Notes: generated from the letters alone by a model not told the origin. 64,000 bases of DNA from a virus (IMGVR_UViG_3300032307_000180:1-64000); one strand, 5' to 3'; positions 1 to 8,372 are shown, numbered from the stretch's first letter. Made by a program: numbers and translations.

Positions 1-1
1 G

Positions 2-382
2 ATGTACCAGGACTACGAGCCGGATGCGTTCCTTGTTGAGAAAAAAGCTGCGGGAGCTCCTCTTATCCAAGAGCTCAGAAGGATGGGTATTTCGGCCACG
101 GAGTACAGCCCAGGCAAAGGCCAGGATAAGATTAGTCGATTAAATAGTGTTGCAGATTTATTTGCATCTGGTAAAGTATGGGCACCAGCTACACGTTGGG
201 CTGAAGAACTGGTTGATGAAGTTGCTGCGTTCCCTGCGGGCGAGCATGATGACTTAACAGACTCGATGACTTTAGCTTTGATGCGATTTAGGCAGGGTGG
301 GTTCTTGAGGCTCCCCACGGATGAGCCCGAAGATATTAGATATTTTAAGTCAAAGCGCAATCCCGGCTACTACAACGTATAG
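2..382 (+). CDS. Terminase large subunit, C-terminal part (5'-truncated by the window)
   Basis: This is the end of the packaging motor's large subunit, the nuclease domain that cuts concatemeric DNA. The methionine at base 2 is almost certainly internal. The visible 126 residues carry the RNase H-fold signature of TerL nucleases: a conserved VEKKAAGAPL-type helix near residue 12 and the acidic HDDLTD motif at residues 82-87, followed by the usual ALMRFRQGG helix. The ATPase half lies outside the window. The portal gene follows after 7 bases, the normal packaging order. The tail ending in YYNV has no recognised motif. The assignment is family knowledge plus motif reading. Confidence 0.88.
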   Translation: MYQDYEPDAFLVEKKAAGAPLIQELRRMGISATEYSPGKGQDKISRLNSVADLFASGKVWAPATRWAEELVDEVAAFPAGEHDDLTDSMTLALMRFRQGGFLRLPTDEPEDIRYFKSKRNPGYYNV

Positions 383-389
383 GTAAATT

Positions 390-2885
390 ATGGCAATTGA
401 TAAAGGTTTATACCAGGCCCCAATGGGTATCGAACAGATGGCAGAAGATATGCCTGAGTTGGAAATCGAGATTGAGGACCCAGAGTCAGTAACTGTCGGT
501 ATAGATGGCATGCCGATCCTTGAGATGGTTCAAGACGAAGAAGAACCTGAGTTTGGCAAGAACCTCGCCGAAGACATGGACGACAGCGAGCTACAAGAAA
601 TTGCTAGTGATTTAGTTGGTATGTTTGATGCGGACATCGCCGCACGTAAAGATTGGGCTGACACATACGTTGAAGGTATGAAGCTCTTAGGTCTTAAGAT
701 TGAAGAGAAGACCGAGCCATGGGAAGGCGCATGCGGTGTGTTCCACCCGATGCTGACAGAGTCAGTCGTACGCTTCCAATCAGAGTCGATCATGGAGACG
801 TTCCCAGCAGCGGGTCCAGTGCGTACACAGATTATTGGTAAAGAAACTCGTGACAAAGAACAGGCAGCGACACGCGTTCGTGATGACATGAACTATAAGT
901 TGACTGAGCAGATGACCGAGTACCGCCCAGAGCATGAGAAATTATTGTGGAACTTGCCATTGGCTGGTTCAGCGTTTAAGAAGGTTTACTACGACCCATC
1001 ACTAGGTCGTCAAGTAGCGATGTTCATCCCAGCTGAAGATTTGGTTGTTCCTTACGGCGCAGCTAACTTAGAGACAGCGGACCGTGTTACACATCAGATG
1101 CGTAAGACAAAGAACGAGATGAAAAAGCTCATGGCGGCTGGCTTCTACCGTGATGTAGATTTGCCAGAGCCAACGGGTGAACTAGACGACATCGAGAAAC
1201 GCAAAGCAGAAGGTACTGGTTACAGTGCGACAACTGACAACCGTTACCGCATCCTTGAGATGCACGTGAACTTTAACTTGCCTGGATACGAGGACAAGAA
1301 AGATGGCGAAGAAACCGACATCGGCTTGCCATACGTTATCACTATTGAGAAGCAGTCAGGCACTGTGTTAGCCATACGGAGAAACTGGTATGAAGAAGAC
1401 GTTCTTAAGCTTAAGCGCAACCATTTTGTTCATTACCAGTACATTCCTGGGTTTGGTTTCTATGGTTATGGTCTTATTCACCTTATTGGCGGCTATGCCC
1501 GTTCTGCCACTAGTATTATTCGCCAGCTCGTTGATGCTGGCACTCTTAGCAATTTACCTGGCGGACTTAAGTCGAGAGGTTTAAGAGTCAAAGGTGATGA
1601 CACACCGATCGCCCCAGGCGAGTTCAGAGATGTAGACGTACCTAGCGGTTCAATCAGGGACAACATTCTTCCTTTACCATACAAGGAACCTAGTCAGGTA
1701 CTCTACACCTTGTTCCAGAACATTGTGGCAGAAGGCCGTGCGTTCGCTACAGCTGGTGATGCGAAGATTAGCGACATGGGTGCGCAAGCTCCAGTCGGTA
1801 CCACATTAGCAATCTTGGAAAGAACCCTCAAGGTGATGTCAGCCGTTCAGGCTCGCGTGCACTACGCCATGAAGGTTGAGTTCAAGCTATTGAAGAACAT
1901 CATTGCCGACTACACACCGGAAGAATATGACTACCAGCCAGAAGAAGGTTCACGTGCTGCGAAGAAAGCGGACTACGATGACATCGAAGTTATTCCCGTC
2001 AGTGACCCGAATGCAGCTACGATGGCGCAAAAGATTGTTCAGTACCAAGCAGTACTCCAGCTGGCACAGTCAGCTCCTCAACTCTACAATCTCCCGCTCC
2101 TACACCGTCAGATGGTCGAGGTCCTTGGTATCAAGAACGCGGCTAAGCTTATTCCGATGGAAGATGACATGGTGCCGACAGACCCTGTGTCCGAGAACCA
2201 GAACATTCTGAAGATGAAGCCTGTGAAGGCGTTTATCGAGCAGGACCATCAGGCTCATATTGCAGTGCACATGGCTGCTATGCAGGACCCGAAGATTATG
2301 CAGTTGGTTCAGTCAAGCCCGTTGGCTCAGCAGATTGGCGCAGCGATGTCAGCCCATATTGCAGAGCACTTAGGCTTCGAGTACAGAAAGCAGATCGAAG
2401 CTCAGCTTGGTATGCCGTTGCCTCCGATGCCAGAACCAGGCGAAGACGCTCCGCGCATGGACCCAATGATGGCAGCTCAAGTAGCTCAGATGTCTGCTCA
2501 AGCAGCTCAACAGTTGTTGCAGAGAAACGTGCAGGAAGCTCAGGCTCAACAGGCAGCTCAACAAGCCGCAGACCCACTCATCCAGATGCAGCAGGAAGAG
2601 TTGGCGATTAAGAAGGCCGAGCTTGCACGCAAGCAACAGAAAGACATCATGGACGGAGCAGCTAAGGCCGACCAGATTGAGGTTGAGAAAGAGCGTATCG
2701 CCGCTCAGAAAGAAATCGCTGGCATGCAGGTTGGTGCCAAGGTTGCCAAGGACAAGGAAGAACTCCAGTCACGCAACCAGTTGGAAGGTTTACGTATCGG
2801 TAAAGATATTGCTAGAGACAGGGCCCAGATGGCTGCACAAAATCGCCAGAAGGTACAACAACCCAATAAAAAGGGGGATGATTGA
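390..2885 (+). CDS. Portal protein
   Basis: This forms the dodecameric ring at the capsid vertex through which DNA enters and leaves. The 831 residues begin with an acidic segment. A portal core follows, with a typical EPWEGA...FHPMLTESVVRFQ block near residues 110-135 and a long hydrophobic-helical middle. From about residue 690 the C-terminus is very rich in Gln, Ala and Lys and strongly helical, like the barrel extension of P22-type portals. The length fits large podoviral portals. It directly follows the terminase and overlaps the next small gene by four bases. Confidence 0.88.
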   Translation: MAIDKGLYQAPMGIEQMAEDMPELEIEIEDPESVTVGIDGMPILEMVQDEEEPEFGKNLAEDMDDSELQEIASDLVGMFDADIAARKDWADTYVEGMKLLGLKIEEKTEPWEGACGVFHPMLTESVVRFQSESIMETFPAAGPVRTQIIGKETRDKEQAATRVRDDMNYKLTEQMTEYRPEHEKLLWNLPLAGSAFKKVYYDPSLGRQVAMFIPAEDLVVPYGAANLETADRVTHQMRKTKNEMKKLMAAGFYRDVDLPEPTGELDDIEKRKAEGTGYSATTDNRYRILEMHVNFNLPGYEDKKDGEETDIGLPYVITIEKQSGTVLAIRRNWYEEDVLKLKRNHFVHYQYIPGFGFYGYGLIHLIGGYARSATSIIRQLVDAGTLSNLPGGLKSRGLRVKGDDTPIAPGEFRDVDVPSGSIRDNILPLPYKEPSQVLYTLFQNIVAEGRAFATAGDAKISDMGAQAPVGTTLAILERTLKVMSAVQARVHYAMKVEFKLLKNIIADYTPEEYDYQPEEGSRAAKKADYDDIEVIPVSDPNAATMAQKIVQYQAVLQLAQSAPQLYNLPLLHRQMVEVLGIKNAAKLIPMEDDMVPTDPVSENQNILKMKPVKAFIEQDHQAHIAVHMAAMQDPKIMQLVQSSPLAQQIGAAMSAHIAEHLGFEYRKQIEAQLGMPLPPMPEPGEDAPRMDPMMAAQVAQMSAQAAQQLLQRNVQEAQAQQAAQQAADPLIQMQQEELAIKKAELARKQQKDIMDGAAKADQIEVEKERIAAQKEIAGMQVGAKVAKDKEELQSRNQLEGLRIGKDIARDRAQMAAQNRQKVQQPNKKGDD

Positions 2886-3073
2886 ACAATTTCGATTATC
2901 TGATTAAAGAGTTTCAGGATGAACTAAACGTTCATTCTCAGTCGATCATAGCTGGTAGACCTCAGACCATCGAGGAATACCGGCAGGTAGTAGGCACAAT
3001 CCGAGGTCTGGAGTCTGCTATTCAAATAACCAAAGACCTCGTGCAAAGACTGGAGAACTCTGATGACGATTGA
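2882..3073 (+). CDS. Small hypothetical protein between portal and co-chaperonin
   Basis: A 63-residue helical protein starting with TTG inside the portal stop (TTGA overlap), which implies translational coupling. The purine-rich AAAAAGGGGGATGA just upstream serves as ribosome binding site. It is charged, has no cysteines or membrane segment, and ends with an acidic SDDD tail that overlaps the next gene by 11 bases. The composition resembles small head-assembly accessory proteins, but I do not recognise the family. The role is unknown. Confidence 0.65.
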   Translation: MNNFDYLIKEFQDELNVHSQSIIAGRPQTIEEYRQVVGTIRGLESAIQITKDLVQRLENSDDD

Positions 3074-3461
3074 TTTGTCACAAGCTGTCGACTTATCTGC
3101 TGTACTCGATAAGACCGATGAAGATAAAGCAACACAACTGCCAGAACCATCTGGCTACCGCATTCTCTGTGCAATTCCAGAGATTGAGGACAAGTATGAC
3201 AGCGGCATCATTAAAGCTGATTCAACCATGCACTATGAAGAAGTCCTATCAACGGTCTTTTTTGTAGTCAAAATGGGTCCTGATTGTTACAAAGATCCGG
3301 CTCGTTTCCCAAGTGGTGCTTGGTGTAAGGTAGGTGACTTCATCTTGGCTCGTCCAAATTCAGGCACACGTCTAAAGATTCATGGTCGTGAGTTCCGAAT
3401 TATTAATGACGATTCCGTAGAAGGAGTTGTTGAAGACCCACGTGGTATCAAACGTGTTTAA
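3063..3461 (+). CDS. GroES-like co-chaperonin (Cpn10 fold)
   Basis: Probably a phage co-chaperonin that caps host GroEL to help fold the capsid protein, the role of T4 gp31. After a 29-residue N-terminal extension it follows the Cpn10 pattern. A YRILCAIPEIEDKYDSG strand and mobile loop contains the hydrophobic S47-G48-I49-I50 in place of GroES GGIVL. A VVKMGPD strand comes next, then V90-G91-D92-F-I-L matching the GroES VGDIV motif, and a REFRIINDDSVEGVV end like GroES EEVLIMSESDILAIV. At 132 residues it is longer than GroES (97). It sits in the head cluster, between portal and scaffold. No GroEL gene is visible. Recognition is by motif order, not a search. Confidence 0.75.
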   Translation: MTIDLSQAVDLSAVLDKTDEDKATQLPEPSGYRILCAIPEIEDKYDSGIIKADSTMHYEEVLSTVFFVVKMGPDCYKDPARFPSGAWCKVGDFILARPNSGTRLKIHGREFRIINDDSVEGVVEDPRGIKRV

Positions 3462-3491
3462 CCCGCTATAAGCGTGCATAAGGAGTAACAA

Positions 3492-4487
3492 ATGGCAGAA
3501 TTTATGGAAGAATTTAAGTTCCCTGACGAAATAGAGCAGGAAAAGAAAGTTACTGAGGCGGCAGAAGATGCAGCCAACGTAGCAGAACCTGAGTCAGAGA
3601 TTGAAATCGTAGACGACACACCTCCAGAGGACCGTGGCCGTCAGCCTGGCGAAGTGCCAGAAGAAATCCCAGAAGCTAAGCTATCTAAATACGACGAGAG
3701 CATCCAAGCTCGTATGAAGAAGTTTACTAAGGGTTACCACGATGAGCGCCGTGCCAAAGAAGCGGCAGAGCGTGAACGTGATGAGGCTATCCGTGCGGCT
3801 AAGATTATGGCTGAAGAAGCCAAAAAGCTACAGCAGCAGCTTGAAGAAGGCAGCAAGATGTTTATCGACCAAGGTAAATCAGCTGCTCAGATGGAATTGG
3901 AAGCTGCAAAACGCCAATTTAAAGAAGCTTATGAGGCAGGTGACAGCGACTTATTAGCTGAAGCCCAGTTTAAAATCTCGCAAGCAACTTTAAAGATGGA
4001 TAAGGCTGATTCATTAAAGCCTTTACAAACTAAAGAATTTGATGTACAAATACCAACATACGACGTTCAAGAGCAGCAGCAACAGCAAGTTGACCCTCGT
4101 ACGGCTAAGTGGCTAGATGAAAACCCTTGGTACGGCGATGACGATGAGATGAGTGCTTCAGCCCTTGGATTGCACAAAAAGTTAGAGAAACAATTCGGAA
4201 AGCAATACATCGGTTCGGAAGAATATTTTAAGACCATTGACGACACAATGAAGCGTCGTTTCCCCGAATACTTCGGGAGCGCTGTACAAGAAGACAATTC
4301 CGAGGAAGAGGAAAAACCTCAAGCTCGTGCCAAGCCAGCAAGTAACGTAGTAGCTCCGGCCACTCGTAGTACTGCTCCAAGTAAGGTAAAACTTACTAAA
4401 TCTCAGGTAGCAATTGCCAAGAAATTGGGAGTGCCACTAGAGCTATACGCCAAAAAGGTTGCTGAACAAATGAAAGGAAACCAGTAA
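3492..4487 (+). CDS. Capsid scaffolding protein
   Basis: A 331-residue, highly charged, mostly alpha-helical protein. It has an acidic N-terminus (residues 1-75), a long Ala/Glu/Arg coiled coil at about 85-175, a glutamine run near 195, and a basic C-terminal helical segment (about 290-331) of the kind that docks onto capsid protein. Size, composition and position between portal and major capsid genes are typical of podoviral scaffolds. The AAGGAG ribosome site eight bases upstream fixes the start at 3492. It overlaps the next gene by one base (TAATG). Confidence 0.8.
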   Translation: MAEFMEEFKFPDEIEQEKKVTEAAEDAANVAEPESEIEIVDDTPPEDRGRQPGEVPEEIPEAKLSKYDESIQARMKKFTKGYHDERRAKEAAERERDEAIRAAKIMAEEAKKLQQQLEEGSKMFIDQGKSAAQMELEAAKRQFKEAYEAGDSDLLAEAQFKISQATLKMDKADSLKPLQTKEFDVQIPTYDVQEQQQQQVDPRTAKWLDENPWYGDDDEMSASALGLHKKLEKQFGKQYIGSEEYFKTIDDTMKRRFPEYFGSAVQEDNSEEEEKPQARAKPASNVVAPATRSTAPSKVKLTKSQVAIAKKLGVPLELYAKKVAEQMKGNQ

Positions 4488-4936
4488 TGGAACAGAATCG
4501 TAAACCACGTAGTACCGAAACTCGTGAAACAACCGCACGTCCAAAGCAGTGGGCGCCCGCGGAGCTCTTGCCAGAACCTGACAAGCAAGCCGGTTTTGCT
4601 TACCGCTGGATCCGTGTTTCGATGCTTAACAACGCTGACCCACGTAACCTCTCTGCCAAATTACGAGAAGGTTGGGAGCCTGTTAGAGCTGAAGAACAAC
4701 CCGCATTACAACTGCTAGTCGACCCAAATAGTCGTTTTAAAGACAACATTGAAGTCGGCGGGTTATTACTTTGCAAGACCCCGATTGAATTTGTGGAGCA
4801 ACGGAATCAACATTTCCAAAAGCTAACAGATGACCAAACGGCGGCTGTAGATAATAGCTTGATGAGAGCGAACGACCCACGCATGCCATTGTTTAACGAC
4901 AAGAAGTCAAGCGTATCGTTCGGTAAAGGCAAGTAA
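4487..4936 (+). CDS. Conserved head-cluster protein of unknown role
   Basis: A 149-residue soluble protein with a basic disordered N-terminus (residues 1-25) and a compact central part with RWIRVSMLNNADPRNLSAKL-type sequence. The region near residues 90-110 reads like a short beta hairpin (GGLLLCKTPIEF). It has no catalytic motif. It lies between scaffold and a candidate decoration protein and is probably a minor head or assembly component by position. The family is unnamed as far as I can tell. Confidence 0.7.
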   Translation: MEQNRKPRSTETRETTARPKQWAPAELLPEPDKQAGFAYRWIRVSMLNNADPRNLSAKLREGWEPVRAEEQPALQLLVDPNSRFKDNIEVGGLLLCKTPIEFVEQRNQHFQKLTDDQTAAVDNSLMRANDPRMPLFNDKKSSVSFGKGK

Positions 4937-4960
4937 TTTTATTAATTTAAGGAGTATTAA

Positions 4961-5587
4961 ATGGCTTATCCAACAGTAAGCGCTCCATACGGTTTTCAAC
5001 CTGTTAATCGTCAAGATGGCATGCCATATGCTGGTGCGACTACCCAATACGGTATCAAATCAGTATCAACAGCTATCTACAACGGTGACTTGGTTTTAAT
5101 CAATGATGGTGTCGTTAAATCAACAGTAACAGATACTTCAGTTTTGTCAGTTGCTAACCAAGCAAACTTGACAGCTGGTGTATTTGTAGGCTGCCAGTAC
5201 GTAAACACTTTAGGTCAGACAGTTCAGTCACAGTATTACCCAGGTAACGCTGCCGCTTCTTCTGCTATCGCTTATGTGGTAGTTGACGAAAACGCTGCTT
5301 ACAAAGTAGCTGTAACTAACGGTTCTGGTGTAATGTCTTCAACAACTACTAAAGCTATCGGTGTTAACTTGGCTGTAGATCAGGAAGCTGGTTCTGCAAC
5401 TACTGGTAACTCTGGTAACGGTGTAACAGCTCCAACAGCCGGTTCTGGTAACGCTGCTACATTGCCTGTTAAGGTAATCGCAGTTGTTCCTGAGACAGCT
5501 ATTAACGCAACAAACTTCCGCGAAGTTATTGTTGTATTGAACAACCCACAGTTGACATCCGCTACTGGCGGCGTTAACTTCGCTTAA
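4961..5587 (+). CDS. Probable capsid decoration or head structural protein
   Basis: A 208-residue protein rich in Ala, Val, Thr, Asn and Gly with no charged coiled coil. It begins MAYPTVSAPYGFQPVNRQDG, a start common in aquatic phage head proteins encoded just before the major capsid gene. The alternating hydrophobic pattern suggests a beta-rich fold. A strong AAGGAGTATTAA ribosome site precedes the ATG, as expected for an abundant product. Position immediately upstream of the capsid gene supports a decoration or cementing role. This is inference; no catalytic motif is present. Confidence 0.65.
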   Translation: MAYPTVSAPYGFQPVNRQDGMPYAGATTQYGIKSVSTAIYNGDLVLINDGVVKSTVTDTSVLSVANQANLTAGVFVGCQYVNTLGQTVQSQYYPGNAAASSAIAYVVVDENAAYKVAVTNGSGVMSSTTTKAIGVNLAVDQEAGSATTGNSGNGVTAPTAGSGNAATLPVKVIAVVPETAINATNFREVIVVLNNPQLTSATGGVNFA

Positions 5588-5599
5588 GGAGCTACTTAA

Positions 5600-6511
5600 A
5601 TGGCTATTTCTCGCGCCCAACTCTTAAAAGAGTTACTACCTGGCTTGAACGCATTGTTCGGACTTGAGTACGCACGTTATGGTGAAGAGCACAAAGAAAT
5701 CTACGAAACAGAGACTTCTGAGCGTTCTTTCGAAGAAGAAACAAAACTTTCAGGCTTCACAGCTGCCCCTGTTAAAAACGAAGGCTCAGCCATCGCTTAT
5801 GACAACGGTCAAGAAGCTTGGACAGCTCGCTATACACACGAGACTATCGCAATGGGCTTCAGCTTAACTGAAGAAGCTATTGAAGATAACTTGTATGACA
5901 GCTTGTCTGGTCGTTACACGAAAGCTTTGGCTCGTTCAATGGCTTACACTAAGCAAGTTAAAGCTGCTAACGTTATCAATAACGGCTTCACAGCCGGTTA
6001 CACTGGTGGCGACGGCAAGACTTTGTTTGCAACAGACCATCCATTGATCTCTGGTGGCACAAACAGCAACACACCATCTACACAATCAGACTTGAACGAA
6101 ACATCATTGGAAAATGCTGTTATTCAAATCGCTGCTTGGACAGATGAGCGTGGTCTTTTGATCGCTGCTAAGCCACGTAAGTTGATCGTTCCACCTGCAT
6201 TACAGTTCGTTGCAACTCGCTTGCTTGAGACTGAATTGCGTGTTGGTACAGCCGATAACGACATCAACGCAATCAAGAACAACGGTTCTATCCCTGAAGG
6301 TTACACAGTTAACCACTTCTTGACAGATAGCAACGGTTGGTATTTGACTACTGATGTACCTAACGGTATGAAGCACTTTGTTCGTACACCTATGTCTACA
6401 GGCATGGACGGTGACTTTGACACCGGTAACGTACGTTACAAGGCTCGTGAGCGTTACTCATTTGGATATTCAGATCCATTGGGTATGTTCGGTTCATCTG
6501 GTGCGGCGTAA
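5600..6511 (+). CDS. Major capsid protein (Mu gpT-like / HK97-fold type)
   Basis: The 303-residue shell protein. Features matching gpT-like capsid proteins are the N-terminal helix with FGLEYARYGEEHKEIYETETSERSFEEE (roughly residues 18-45), the central FATDHPLISGGTNSN loop (about 145-160), the LIVPPALQFVATRLLETE spine-helix region (about 195-212), and the C-terminal ARERYSFGYSDPLGMFGS strand. The length is normal for the family. It has a GGAG ribosome site and ends just before a strong terminator, consistent with very high expression of this block. Confidence 0.88.
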   Translation: MAISRAQLLKELLPGLNALFGLEYARYGEEHKEIYETETSERSFEEETKLSGFTAAPVKNEGSAIAYDNGQEAWTARYTHETIAMGFSLTEEAIEDNLYDSLSGRYTKALARSMAYTKQVKAANVINNGFTAGYTGGDGKTLFATDHPLISGGTNSNTPSTQSDLNETSLENAVIQIAAWTDERGLLIAAKPRKLIVPPALQFVATRLLETELRVGTADNDINAIKNNGSIPEGYTVNHFLTDSNGWYLTTDVPNGMKHFVRTPMSTGMDGDFDTGNVRYKARERYSFGYSDPLGMFGSSGAA

Positions 6512-6530
6512 TCTGCACTAACGAACGGAA

Positions 6531-6553
6531 AGGGGCTTCGGCCCCTTTTTTAT
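6531..6553 (+). terminator. Rho-independent terminator after major capsid gene
   Basis: A perfect six-base stem AGGGGC / GCCCCT closed by a very stable UUCG tetraloop and followed by TTTTTTATTT. It lies 19 bases after the capsid stop and is oriented for the rightward transcript. Confidence 0.9.
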
Positions 6554-6566
6554 TTGTAAAAAAAAG

Positions 6567-6594
6567 TTGCAACTTCCTGAAATTAGAGTAATAT
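6567..6594 (+). promoter_or_regulatory. Sigma-70-type promoter restarting transcription after the capsid terminator
   Basis: TTGCAA (6567-6572), a 16-base spacer, and TAATAT (6589-6594), placed 14 bases after the terminator's T-run. It would produce a transcript with a leader of about 80 bases before the gene at 6683. Read from sequence only. Confidence 0.6.
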
Positions 6595-6600
6595 TACTGA

Positions 6601-6680
6601 AACCGGGTAAACCGGCTTGTTAGACTGTCCCGGCAGACGCTTACACGACTAACGAGCTTAAACTTTGTAAGAAGGATTCA
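6601..6680 (+). promoter_or_regulatory. Structured 5' leader upstream of 6683 gene
   Basis: An 80-base leader with nested pairing. CCGG 6603-6606 pairs with CCGG 6612-6615. CTTGTTAG 6616-6623 pairs with CTAACGAG 6649-6656 (eight pairs, one G-U), enclosing a small CTG/CAG hairpin. An AGAAGGAT ribosome site follows. It could control stability or translation; no known RNA family was recognised. Confidence 0.4.
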
Positions 6681-6682
6681 AA

Positions 6683-6991
6683 ATGGCTAATACTACATTC
6701 AGCGGTCCAGTACGCTCAGAGAATGGTTTTCAAACTGTTTCTGTAAATTCAACAACTGGCGCAGTAACTACAACTTCTACGATTGGTCCAGCTTCATCTG
6801 TAACTAGCGTAACTGTATCTTCATTCTTGGCTTTAACGCCAATCCTAACTTCTGCATTACCAACTGCCGCAACAGCTAACCGTGGTCAAGTGCGTTTAAT
6901 CAGCGACAATGGTTCTGGTAACAACGAGTTCTGTTTGGTAATCAGCACAGGTTCTGCTTGGGTTACTGCTGTTGGCGCTGCTTTAAGTTAA
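6683..6991 (+). CDS. Small beta-rich virion protein candidate
   Basis: A 102-residue protein very rich in Ser, Thr, Val, Ala and Gly and almost free of Lys. Its pattern reads as beta strands, ending LVISTGSAWVTAVGAAL, which resembles the head or fibre-associated small proteins seen after capsid genes in aquatic phages. It has its own promoter and a structured leader, and a hairpin follows the stop, so it may be made in large amount. The function is unknown; a capsid-fibre or decoration role is inferred. Confidence 0.7.
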   Translation: MANTTFSGPVRSENGFQTVSVNSTTGAVTTTSTIGPASSVTSVTVSSFLALTPILTSALPTAATANRGQVRLISDNGSGNNEFCLVISTGSAWVTAVGAALS

Positions 6992-6996
6992 TCTTA

Positions 6997-7010
6997 GGGG
7001 CTTCGGCCCC
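6997..7010 (+). terminator. GC hairpin without T-tract (weak terminator or processing stem)
   Basis: A perfect GGGGC-TTCG-GCCCC hairpin six bases after the stop at 6991, similar to the one after the capsid gene but followed by ACTTAAAATT, not a run of T. More likely partial attenuation or 3' end protection than full termination. Confidence 0.4.
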
Positions 7011-7033
7011 ACTTAAAATTTAGGAGATTAATT

Positions 7034-7324
7034 ATGGGTATGCAATATGATGTAAAGTCAACGGCAATTGCTGCGGGACAGACCAATGCAGCTGTATTTG
7101 CTGGTCCAGCTCGTATTAAAGGTATGGTTGTTGGTATTCCTACAGCTGGTGGCACTCTAACTTTGCGTGATGGTTCAGGTGGCGCAGTTGCGTTTTCACT
7201 TGTAATTCCAGCAAACTCAGGCGGTGCAAGCACTGTTGTTATTCCTGGCGAAGGTATTCGTTGTGATAACGGCATCTATGCTACTACTCCAGCTAACCTA
7301 ACAGTAACCGTGTTTTATGGCTAA
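7034..7324 (+). CDS. Small beta-rich virion protein candidate
   Basis: A 96-residue protein with Gly/Ala/Val/Thr-rich alternating strands and few charges. It is similar in style to the protein at 6683 and probably a small structural component. It overlaps the start of the next gene by eight bases. An AGGAG ribosome site precedes the ATG. No motif identifies a function. Confidence 0.65.
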   Translation: MGMQYDVKSTAIAAGQTNAAVFAGPARIKGMVVGIPTAGGTLTLRDGSGGAVAFSLVIPANSGGASTVVIPGEGIRCDNGIYATTPANLTVTVFYG

Positions 7325-7574
7325 GAAAAAAGGTGTCTCTCTAGCCGTCGGTCGTGGTGAGAAGCTACCTGTCTCGAAAGGGGCAGGTCTTACAGCTAAA
7401 GGCCGCGCTAAGTACAACAAAGCTACTGGGTCTAACCTGAAGGCTCCCCAGCCAGAGGGCGGTCCACGTAAACGTTCGTTCTGCGCACGTATGTCAGGTA
7501 TGCCTGGTCCAATGAAAGACGAGAACGGGAAACCGACTCGTAAAGCAGCGAGTTTAAAACGATGGAAATGTTAA
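7317..7574 (+). CDS. Small basic conserved phage protein (DUF6321-like)
   Basis: An 85-residue protein rich in Lys, Arg and Gly. It carries the block SFCARMSGMPGPMKDENGKP near residues 54-73 followed by ASLKRWKC at the end. I associate this with the DUF6321 family of small phage proteins, from memory. Two cysteines at each end of this block might bind metal. It begins a run of six small basic genes before the adaptor protein; a role in binding DNA or in virion morphogenesis is plausible but unproven. Confidence 0.7.
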   Translation: MAKKKGVSLAVGRGEKLPVSKGAGLTAKGRAKYNKATGSNLKAPQPEGGPRKRSFCARMSGMPGPMKDENGKPTRKAASLKRWKC

Positions 7575-7810
7575 TCTGGAACGTTATTCTTACGGCATTT
7601 TTAGCCTTATTGGGGTTTGTTTTGAAAGACAAAGCTGACGAAATTAAGTCTTTACGTACTCTTCTTAGCAAGACTCGTGAGGAACATGCTCGTGATTATG
7701 TAACAAAAGCCGAAGTACACAACGACATTAACCGTGTTTTAGACCGTATTGACCGTCTAGAAAACAAGATTGACCTGTTTATTAGGGAGCAAAAAAGTGC
7801 CCTCAACTAG
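7562..7810 (+). CDS. Membrane-anchored coiled-coil protein
   Basis: An 82-residue protein with one N-terminal transmembrane helix (about residues 4-22, WNVILTAFLALLGFVL). A charged coiled coil follows to the end (ADEIKSLRTLL... NDINRVLDRIDRLENKIDLF). It overlaps the preceding gene by 13 bases in another frame. The topology resembles small phage membrane or spanin-like proteins, but the lysis genes lie 18 kb away, so the function is left open. Confidence 0.6.
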   Translation: MEMLIWNVILTAFLALLGFVLKDKADEIKSLRTLLSKTREEHARDYVTKAEVHNDINRVLDRIDRLENKIDLFIREQKSALN

Positions 7811-8129
7811 TAAAAAACAACACAACTTTATGGCTGCTGTAGCCAAGAACCCAGCTTTTGCTAAAAAGGTTGGGGTTAAATCCTCAATAGGTGAGGAATT
7901 TTTAAAGGCCGATAAAGGCAAAACTTTTAAAAAAGGTGGCGAAATGAAACATTCAGATATTGCAAAAGACAAGCCCATGATGAAAAAAGTAGCAGCTGAA
8001 GCTGTTAAAGGTCATGAAAAGAAAATGCACAAGATGGCTAAGGGTGGCGTAACCCGTGCTGACGGCTGCGTAACTAAAGGCCATACAAAAGGCAAAATGG
8101 TTAAGATGGCTTACGGCGGTAAGTGCTAA
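7797..8129 (+). CDS. Small lysine-rich protein with ADGC motif
   Basis: A 110-residue very basic protein. I place the start at the GTG at 7797 because AGGGAG lies seven bases upstream and the sequence then begins MPSTSKKQHNFMAAVAKNP, a start typical of this family. Longer extensions upstream have no ribosome site. Lys and His are abundant in the middle. Near the C-terminus is RADGCVTKGHTKGK, a motif repeated in the next gene. The stop overlaps the next ATG (TAATG). Function unknown; possibly DNA-binding or packaged with the genome. Confidence 0.65.
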   Translation: MPSTSKKQHNFMAAVAKNPAFAKKVGVKSSIGEEFLKADKGKTFKKGGEMKHSDIAKDKPMMKKVAAEAVKGHEKKMHKMAKGGVTRADGCVTKGHTKGKMVKMAYGGKC

Positions 8130-8371
8130 TGAAAGCCTTAAAAGACCTAAGCGATAAAGTAAGTGACTTCGCTGATAAACGTGGTTTAGCTAACCCTGTT
8201 GAGGTAATTAATGAAGCTCTTGGTGGCGAGACTCGTGAAGAGTCTAAAAAACGCCGTGAAGAAGCTAAAAAAGAAACCTTAGAGCCGGTTAAAAAAGCTA
8301 AGGGTGGTTCAGTTAAATCAGCTTCTGCACGTGCTGACGGATGTGCAATCCGTGGAAAGACTAGGGCTTAA
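8129..8371 (+). CDS. Small basic protein with C-terminal ADGCAIRGKTRA motif
   Basis: An 80-residue protein starting at the ATG that overlaps the upstream stop. A mostly helical charged N-terminal part (about 1-55) leads to the tail SARADGCAIRGKTRA. That tail matches the RADGCVTKGHTKGK tail of the preceding gene, so the two share a terminal module. No enzymatic motif. The role is unknown. Confidence 0.65.
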   Translation: MKALKDLSDKVSDFADKRGLANPVEVINEALGGETREESKKRREEAKKETLEPVKKAKGGSVKSASARADGCAIRGKTRA

Positions 8372-8372
8372 T

